64,000 nt of DNA. It comes from Thalassotalea euphylliae. Lineage in GTDB: Bacteria > Pseudomonadota > Gammaproteobacteria > Enterobacterales > Alteromonadaceae. The translations under genes and the position numbers were made by a program. How positions within the stretch are numbered: position 1 is the first letter of the stretch; every line of letters begins with the position of its first letter. The notes under the pieces were generated by a model. The model was not told the origin of the DNA. It ran no database searches and saw only the letters and a program-made list of their open reading frames with translations. Positions 59,113 through 64,000 of the stretch are shown here, in pieces. The stretch covers positions 930,001 through 994,000 of the forward strand of contig NZ_QUOU01000001.1 of the NCBI RefSeq assembly GCF_003390335.1, given 5' to 3'.

Positions 59113-59976
59113 ATGGGCATTACAGTTACCCCTACGGGAGAAGCTTGTGGCGCATACATAGGGGGCGTCGATTTAACTCAGCCTTTGAGTGATGAGCAGA
59201 TTGAAGAAATTCGCCAAGCTTGGGGCGAACACCACGTGATTATTTTCCGTGATCAAAAATTATCAGATGATGACTTAGAGCGTGTATCAGCATCATTTGG
59301 TGATCTGGCGATAGACCCCTTTGTTAAGTCTTTGCCAGGTCGTGAACATATGATCGCGATTCAGCGCGAAGCTGACGAAACCGCGGCAATTTTTGCTGAA
59401 ATCTGGCATGCCGATTGGACGTTTAAATCTACCCCTCCATTTGCGACTTGCTTATACAGTATCGAAATTCCACCAGTTGGCGGCGATACCTTGTTTGCTA
59501 ACCAAGTGCTCGCACTGGAGGAGATGCCGCAAGAGCTGCGCAGTCGTTTAGAAGGCCAATTAGCAATCCACTCCGCGAAAATGGGCTATTCGAAAAAAGG
59601 CTCATACGGCGATAAGTACAAGAGCAAGAGTATGGAAGTGGTTGCCTCTGATGAAGCGTTAGAGCAAGAAACACATCCATTTATCCTAAAACACCCTGTC
59701 AGTGGCAAAGAATCAATATACGGCTCAGCAATCGCCTATATTATTGGTGTGTCAGATATGCCGCAAAAAGAAGCAATGAATTTGATAATGGAGTTGCAAC
59801 GCTGGCAAGTGCAAGAGCAATTCGTTTATGCTCACAAGTGGGAAAAAGACATGCTGGTCATGTGGGACAATCGCAGTGTTTTACATAAAGCGACAGGTGG
59901 TTACGAAGGTTACCGCCGTGAATTGCATCGCACCACAATTTCAGAGAAAGACGGTCGTCCATTCTCGTTATCATAA
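59113..59976 (+). CDS. TauD/TfdA-family Fe(II)/2-oxoglutarate dioxygenase
   Basis: A 287-residue dioxygenase. The iron ligands appear in WHADWTF (HxD) and the distal His in WDNRSVLHKATG, with Arg for 2-oxoglutarate in YRRELHRTT. The N-terminus (GACGAYIGGVDLTQPLSDEQ-like) is typical of TauD/TfdA. The substrate cannot be told from sequence. CAGGAG precedes the ATG. An SCP2-domain gene follows after 33 bp, so the two are likely cotranscribed. Confidence 0.88.
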   Translation: MGITVTPTGEACGAYIGGVDLTQPLSDEQIEEIRQAWGEHHVIIFRDQKLSDDDLERVSASFGDLAIDPFVKSLPGREHMIAIQREADETAAIFAEIWHADWTFKSTPPFATCLYSIEIPPVGGDTLFANQVLALEEMPQELRSRLEGQLAIHSAKMGYSKKGSYGDKYKSKSMEVVASDEALEQETHPFILKHPVSGKESIYGSAIAYIIGVSDMPQKEAMNLIMELQRWQVQEQFVYAHKWEKDMLVMWDNRSVLHKATGGYEGYRRELHRTTISEKDGRPFSLS

Positions 59977-60009
59977 GATTAAATAGAAAAAAGAATTAAG
60001 GTTACAACA

Positions 60010-60294
60010 ATGACTACACAAGAATTAATTGACGCTATAATCCCAGCGGTTGACAAATTTGGCGGTTTCCCTTCATCAGTTAAATTTAAAATTGGTGATG
60101 CGAGCGTGATTCATGTTCACAACAAAGAAGTGGTTGCAGAAGACAAAGATGCATCATGCACAATCACCATGTCGTTAGATACTATGAAAGAGATCATGGC
60201 TGGTGAAATAGATGCCATGAGTGCAGTAATGGAAGGCGATGTTGAAGTTGAAGGTGATACCTCAGTCGCTGTTAGCGTCCAAGGTTTATTCTAA
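60010..60294 (+). CDS. SCP2 sterol-carrier-domain protein
   Basis: A 94-residue stand-alone SCP2 domain (FPSSVKFKIGDASVIHV, CTITMSLDTMKEIMAGEIDAMSAVM). It binds hydrophobic or acyl ligands. Its pairing with a TauD-like dioxygenase suggests it carries that enzyme's lipophilic substrate; this is inference. A hairpin (60301-60321) follows the stop. Confidence 0.88.
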   Translation: MTTQELIDAIIPAVDKFGGFPSSVKFKIGDASVIHVHNKEVVAEDKDASCTITMSLDTMKEIMAGEIDAMSAVMEGDVEVEGDTSVAVSVQGLF

Positions 60295-60300
60295 TTTGAT

Positions 60301-60327
60301 TGTGGTGTCATAGGCACCACATTTGTT
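60301..60327 (+). terminator. Hairpin after SCP2 gene, weak terminator
   Basis: TGTGGTG / CACCACA (7-bp stem, 7-nt loop) followed by TTTGTT. The rest of the 332-bp gap to the AraC-type gene shows nothing else clear. Confidence 0.5.
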
Positions 60328-60626
60328 ATTAGACTAAATGAGCTCTGCGTAAGGTTTGAGCGTGGCTCGTCCAAGTTTATTGGGCTAATGTCTAACGCTC
60401 AAATCTACTAGTACCTTGATGAAGGCGATATTTATCTTCAATCAAAATTACACAGCCATTATTACTTAATATTTGCGCCTGACATTTACCGTAAATATTC
60501 ATTAGATTTTAGGTATTCCCCTCGTTACGCTAAATGCTTGTATGCATTGTCAGTCTTATCATATTTAAATTTGGCTTTAAGGCGGTTGAAAGAGCCTAAG
60601 TTGACATAGAGGTAATCAGAACAGTT

Positions 60627-61676
60627 ATGTCGTGGAAGGACAACAGACGAGCAAACCTAACCATTCAAGCTATCGCCAATATACTAGACACCAATGGCAT
60701 AGACCTCACAGAGTGCTTTGGTGACACCGCAATAGATATCAAACAAATACTAAATGCAGATGTTGATATTCCTAATCAAACTGAAATTGAAGTTATCGAG
60801 AGAGCCGTCGAAGTATTGCCAAAACAGGCGGGGTATGGGGTAAAAGCTGCACAGGCGCTGGATGTCACCAACTTTGGTGTTTTGGGGTTAGCGATATTAA
60901 CAAGCCCAACGGTGCGCTCGGCGTTAGAGGCAATGGCGAGCTTTTCTGAAGTGTCTATTCTACTTTCACGGGTGAGTTTTCGAGAAAGCCTTGGCCGTGT
61001 TGCCTTTATATTAGATATGGAGCACCTGCCTGTTGCGATTCATCGATTTACCTTTGAACGCTATTTTTATATGACGCTGCGCTTTTTACGCGAAATGAGT
61101 CCGGATTACGACGCGTCAGACTTCGAATTACAGTTGCCATTTTCAGACCCTCATTATGAACAAGAATTGGCTGAAATCTCTGGTTTAAAAGTCAGAAGTA
61201 ATCAACCGTTTTATGCCTTAATCGCGTCTAAAGAACTACTTGATTTACCTGTTACCAATACCGATCCCATTGCCCACAATCATTTTCTCAGTGAGTGTCA
61301 ACGCATTCTTAATGAAACCAACAAATTTGCTGGCTTCGCACAAAAAGTTCGCAATTACATTCTACAAGAAAAGAATTTTTCGCCTAAGTTAACTGACGTA
61401 GCGAATTCCTTGTTTATCAGTGATCGCACATTAAAAAGGCGATTGCAGGAAGAAAATCATAACTTCAAGGCAGTGGTGATGGATACTAAGATGACGCTAG
61501 CCAGAGAGCTATTACTCGCTGCCTCGTTACCCGTCAAAGTGGTTGCAACCAGACTCGATTATTCTGAATCTGCAAGCTTTTTAAGAGCCTTTAAAAAGTG
61601 GTGGGGCGTATCGCCTGCGCAAATGCGCGCCGCACAATCTCAGCCGTTAGCCAAAGATAGCGAAGTCCAACACTAA
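60627..61676 (+). CDS. AraC-family regulator with Arabinose_bd-type N-terminal domain
   Basis: A 349-residue regulator. The N-terminal ligand domain (about residues 15-205, including GYGVKAAQALDVTNFGVLGLA) is of the type in OruR/ArgR-like AraC proteins that control catabolic genes. The C-terminal HTH domain (PKLTDVANSLFISDRTLKRRLQ; VVATRLDYSESASFLRAFKKWWGVSPAQ) is intact. It stands between the TauD-SCP2 pair and the FAH-ECH-SDR genes and probably controls one or both. Confidence 0.9.
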   Translation: MSWKDNRRANLTIQAIANILDTNGIDLTECFGDTAIDIKQILNADVDIPNQTEIEVIERAVEVLPKQAGYGVKAAQALDVTNFGVLGLAILTSPTVRSALEAMASFSEVSILLSRVSFRESLGRVAFILDMEHLPVAIHRFTFERYFYMTLRFLREMSPDYDASDFELQLPFSDPHYEQELAEISGLKVRSNQPFYALIASKELLDLPVTNTDPIAHNHFLSECQRILNETNKFAGFAQKVRNYILQEKNFSPKLTDVANSLFISDRTLKRRLQEENHNFKAVVMDTKMTLARELLLAASLPVKVVATRLDYSESASFLRAFKKWWGVSPAQMRAAQSQPLAKDSEVQH

Positions 61677-61770
61677 CCAGCAGTGCATGCCTTCAAAACA
61701 CTATTTATTGGTAACCATAGCAAGCGATAACAACAACTATCGACAAACACTAAAATAAAAGAGAAACACT

Positions 61771-62742
61771 ATGCCCTGTCATATTGCCAGATACAAAAAT
61801 ACCACTTCAGGAAAACTCGGTTGGGCCGTTTGGGATAATGGCTTTTACGATATTAAGATAGACAGCCCCGATACACCGTCATTTCTGCGACACGGTCGAG
61901 AGCTGGCCTTTAAAATGCAGCGTAATTTAGCGGACTATCAAGATATGCTGCTTAATGCTGAGGAAATTGAGGTGCTGTCGCCGATCACTAAGCCATGTCG
62001 AATTTTATGCCAAGGCTCTAATTATCCAGCTGCCCGTATTGAAACCGGGATGGATCCGCACGCGAAAGAATACAACACACTATTTCACAAGTCAGATGCC
62101 AGCATTACCGGGCCTGAATCAGATATTGTTAAGCCGGGTCATGTCAAATTGCTTGACTATGAGGTTGAATTAGCTGTTGTCATTGGCGCTGATATTAACC
62201 AGTCGGTGACAGTAACACGCGACAATATTCATGAATATATCGCTGGTGTGGTGATGGTGCATGACGTTACCGCGCGAGATATTCAAATTCCACAAGTTCA
62301 ATTTTATAAAGGCAAAAGCTATCGCACTTTTTGCCCAACAGGGCCATATTTATGTTTGCTCAGTGCTCAAGAAACTCAGTACCTTGAGCAGCTGAATTTG
62401 AAGCTCAGTGTGAATGGCGAACTCAAACAGCAAGATCACAGCAGTAACATGATCTACAAGCCTCATGAAACATTAAGCGAGCTTTCACAAATAGAAGACT
62501 TAGCACCGGGGGATATGATTTTTACTGGCTCACCAGGTGGCTGTGCGCTCTCTGTGCCACCCAAGGCCGTAGTGAAACTGCTCGGCTTGTTACCGGAAGC
62601 GGTTAAATGGAAAGCGTTTGTTGGCAAGCAAGCAAAAAATCCAGAATACCTCAAAGCGGGAGATTATATTGAAGCGAGTATTGTCAGTGATGACGGTAAA
62701 ATTGATTTAGGTATTCAGCGCAATACGATTGTTGACCAATAA
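61771..62742 (+). CDS. Fumarylacetoacetate hydrolase-family protein
   Basis: A 323-residue FAH-fold enzyme. The metal ligands are visible as YEVELAVVIG (ExE) and HDVTARD, with the active-site Lys in YKGKSYRTFCPTGP and GDMIFTGSPGG near the end. The family cleaves C-C bonds or hydrates/decarboxylates oxo acids; the exact reaction is unknown. It is longer than the minimal family because of an extended N-terminal region. A catabolic role fits the neighbours. Confidence 0.88.
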   Translation: MPCHIARYKNTTSGKLGWAVWDNGFYDIKIDSPDTPSFLRHGRELAFKMQRNLADYQDMLLNAEEIEVLSPITKPCRILCQGSNYPAARIETGMDPHAKEYNTLFHKSDASITGPESDIVKPGHVKLLDYEVELAVVIGADINQSVTVTRDNIHEYIAGVVMVHDVTARDIQIPQVQFYKGKSYRTFCPTGPYLCLLSAQETQYLEQLNLKLSVNGELKQQDHSSNMIYKPHETLSELSQIEDLAPGDMIFTGSPGGCALSVPPKAVVKLLGLLPEAVKWKAFVGKQAKNPEYLKAGDYIEASIVSDDGKIDLGIQRNTIVDQ

Positions 62743-62963
62743 ACTATATTGAGCGGGGAAGGGTGTGACTTCCCCCAAATTTTCATTCTTCTTGGCTTGA
62801 CACATCAAATGCTCCAGAGCCTATCCACTACAACTGACTGTGTACTTAGGCATGTATTCAATTGGATTAGTATTGCATGCCCGCCAATGTTTGCGTCGCT
62901 TGCTTAACTCGTTAGAATGATAAGCAAATCATAATTTTATAAACCTATAACACAGTGAACCCC

Positions 62964-63680
62964 ATGAGTTTAACAACATTAGAAACTAACGGTAGCGTTG
63001 CGATTCTTACCATGACTAATGATGAGAATCGTCACAATCCGGCATTTGTTGCTGAGCTCAAGGCACAGTTGGGTGCGGTGCTAGGCAATGAAAATCACAA
63101 GGCGTTGATTATCACGTCAAGCGATGAGAAAAGCTGGAGCTTAGGCATTGATACTGACTGGCTAATGCCAGCAATGCAGCAACAGCAATACGCGCAAATC
63201 CAAGCGTTTATGTACGACATGGATGAAGTGTTTAAAACCTTACTGCTGTTTCCAATCCCTGTGATTGCTGCGATTAACGGTCATGCCTTTGGTAATGGCG
63301 CAATTTTATCGTGCGCTTGTGACTTCCGTTTTATGCGCTCAGATCGTGGGTTTTTCTGCTTCCCTGAGGTCGATCTGTCAATTCCATTTTTGCCCGGCAT
63401 GATTGCCTTTGTGAAAAAGGCCATGCCGTACTACCGTTTTAATGAAATGAAACTAACAGGTCGCCGCGTTGGCGCATCAGAGTTGGCTAACGACCATGTG
63501 ATTGAGCAAGCCTGTGATGACGATGAAGATCTACAGGCCAAAGCGTTAGCGTTCGCACAAGGTTTTGACAAAAAACGCGCAATATTTGGTGAGCACAAAA
63601 AGCGTTTACATAAAGAGATAATTGCGATTATTGACGAAGAAAATAAACCCTTGATTGATAACCTTCAGTTGATGGTTTAA
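62964..63680 (+). CDS. Enoyl-CoA hydratase/isomerase family protein
   Basis: A 238-residue crotonase-fold protein with the oxyanion-hole segment PVIAAINGHAFGNGAILSCACDFRFM and FFCFPEVDL following. It resembles the short enoyl-CoA isomerase (ECI/PaaG-like) group. I chose ATG at 62964 over GTG at 62955; neither has a clear ribosome-binding site. An SDR gene follows after 26 bp. Confidence 0.88.
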   Translation: MSLTTLETNGSVAILTMTNDENRHNPAFVAELKAQLGAVLGNENHKALIITSSDEKSWSLGIDTDWLMPAMQQQQYAQIQAFMYDMDEVFKTLLLFPIPVIAAINGHAFGNGAILSCACDFRFMRSDRGFFCFPEVDLSIPFLPGMIAFVKKAMPYYRFNEMKLTGRRVGASELANDHVIEQACDDDEDLQAKALAFAQGFDKKRAIFGEHKKRLHKEIIAIIDEENKPLIDNLQLMV

Positions 63681-63706
63681 CACCAGTTTTTCAAAAGGAT
63701 AATAAA

Positions 63707-64000
63707 ATGAGTATCGAATTTAACTATCAAGGTAAAAATGTATTTGTTGTTGGTGGTACCAGTGGTATCAACCTAGGAGTTGCACTAGCTTTTGCGCGTT
63801 GGGGAGCAAAAATCGCGGTCGCCTCACGTAAGCAGGAAAAAGTAGATGCGGCAGTTGAGCAATTAAAAGCGCTAGGCGCAGAAGCGTTTGGCGTGACGTT
63901 TGATGTGCGCAACGCAGATGACGTGAGTGCCGGCTTTAGTCAGGTTGTTGATTTCTTCGGCGGCGACATCGATGTGCTGGTTTCTGGTGCGGCGGGTAAT
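63707..64000 (+). CDS. Short-chain dehydrogenase/reductase, N-terminal part (runs off window)
   Basis: 98 codons are visible. The SDR cofactor motif reads GGTSGINLGVALAFARWG, followed by SRK (NADP-type), a DVRNADDV segment and DVLVSGAAGN. It resembles 2,4-dienoyl-CoA reductase/PhaB-type enzymes. AAAAGGAT precedes the ATG. Together with the enoyl-CoA hydratase gene it suggests a CoA-linked oxidation pathway. Confidence 0.88.
   Translation, partial: MSIEFNYQGKNVFVVGGTSGINLGVALAFARWGAKIAVASRKQEKVDAAVEQLKALGAEAFGVTFDVRNADDVSAGFSQVVDFFGGDIDVLVSGAAGN

Overview
The window looks like chromosomal DNA of a marine gammaproteobacterium of the order Alteromonadales, most like the Colwelliaceae (Colwellia/Thalassotalea). 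This rests on gene order (rodZ-ispG-hisS-yfgM-bamB-der; ftsB-ispD-ispF-truD-surE-pcm-yqaA-nlpD-rpoS; ffh beside a CorC/HlyC-type protein and a CcsA-like protein; rpsP-rimM-trmD-rplS), on low-to-moderate GC, and on lineage-typical families (DUF3450/TtpC TonB system, DUF3718, SO_0444-type permease). No rRNA, tRNA, CRISPR array, prophage or transposase gene was seen.

Layout. 1-8 kb: envelope and isoprenoid housekeeping genes, beginning inside a LysM protein. 8-14 kb: a PilZ c-di-GMP protein, xseA, guaB and guaA. 14-15.5 kb: a small minus-strand operon with a GntR/YtrA-type regulator and membrane proteins. 15.7-23 kb: an unknown gene, then the ftsB-to-rpoS block with start/stop overlaps. 23.3-24.4 kb: a membrane cytochrome b and a cytochrome b562-like protein. 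25-31 kb: a beta-helix lipoprotein with a tandem duplication and a TonB-dependent receptor, behind a good Pho box. 31-36 kb: SRPBCC protein, AraC/GyrI regulator, a short-chain dehydrogenase and two paralogous metallo-beta-lactamase-fold proteins. 36-37 kb: a lipoprotein gene split by a 313-bp repeat element. 37.4-42.6 kb: a six-gene TonB2-type energising system. 42.7-45.7 kb: a gene-poor stretch with an orphan gene, a DUF3718 protein and a DnaA-box cluster. 45.7-50.6 kb: CorC-like protein, CcsA-like protein, metal permease and ffh. 50.6-55.1 kb: a porin O/P, PhnD-like binding protein and GGDEF-EAL operon. 55.7-57.6 kb: rpsP-rimM-trmD-rplS. 58-64 kb: a secreted VWA-like protein and a catabolic-looking set (TauD-like, SCP2, AraC, FAH, enoyl-CoA hydratase, SDR running off the end).

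Main observations. (1) A MITE-like element sits in a lipoprotein gene. Removing it with one copy of a 3-bp duplication restores an in-frame 47-codon C-terminus. Two further family members lie at 6.2 and 24.5 kb. (2) Phosphorus acquisition is a recurring theme: Pho-box-like direct repeats precede the lipoprotein/receptor pair and, more weakly, the TonB system, and a phosphate-type porin is encoded with a PhnD-like protein and a c-di-GMP enzyme. The last three could form a periplasmic ligand-to-c-di-GMP sensor. (3) A perfect 20-bp repeat precedes both the SRPBCC-AraC operon and the SDR gene, suggesting a small local regulon. Ligands and functions of these systems are inferred, not shown by the sequence.
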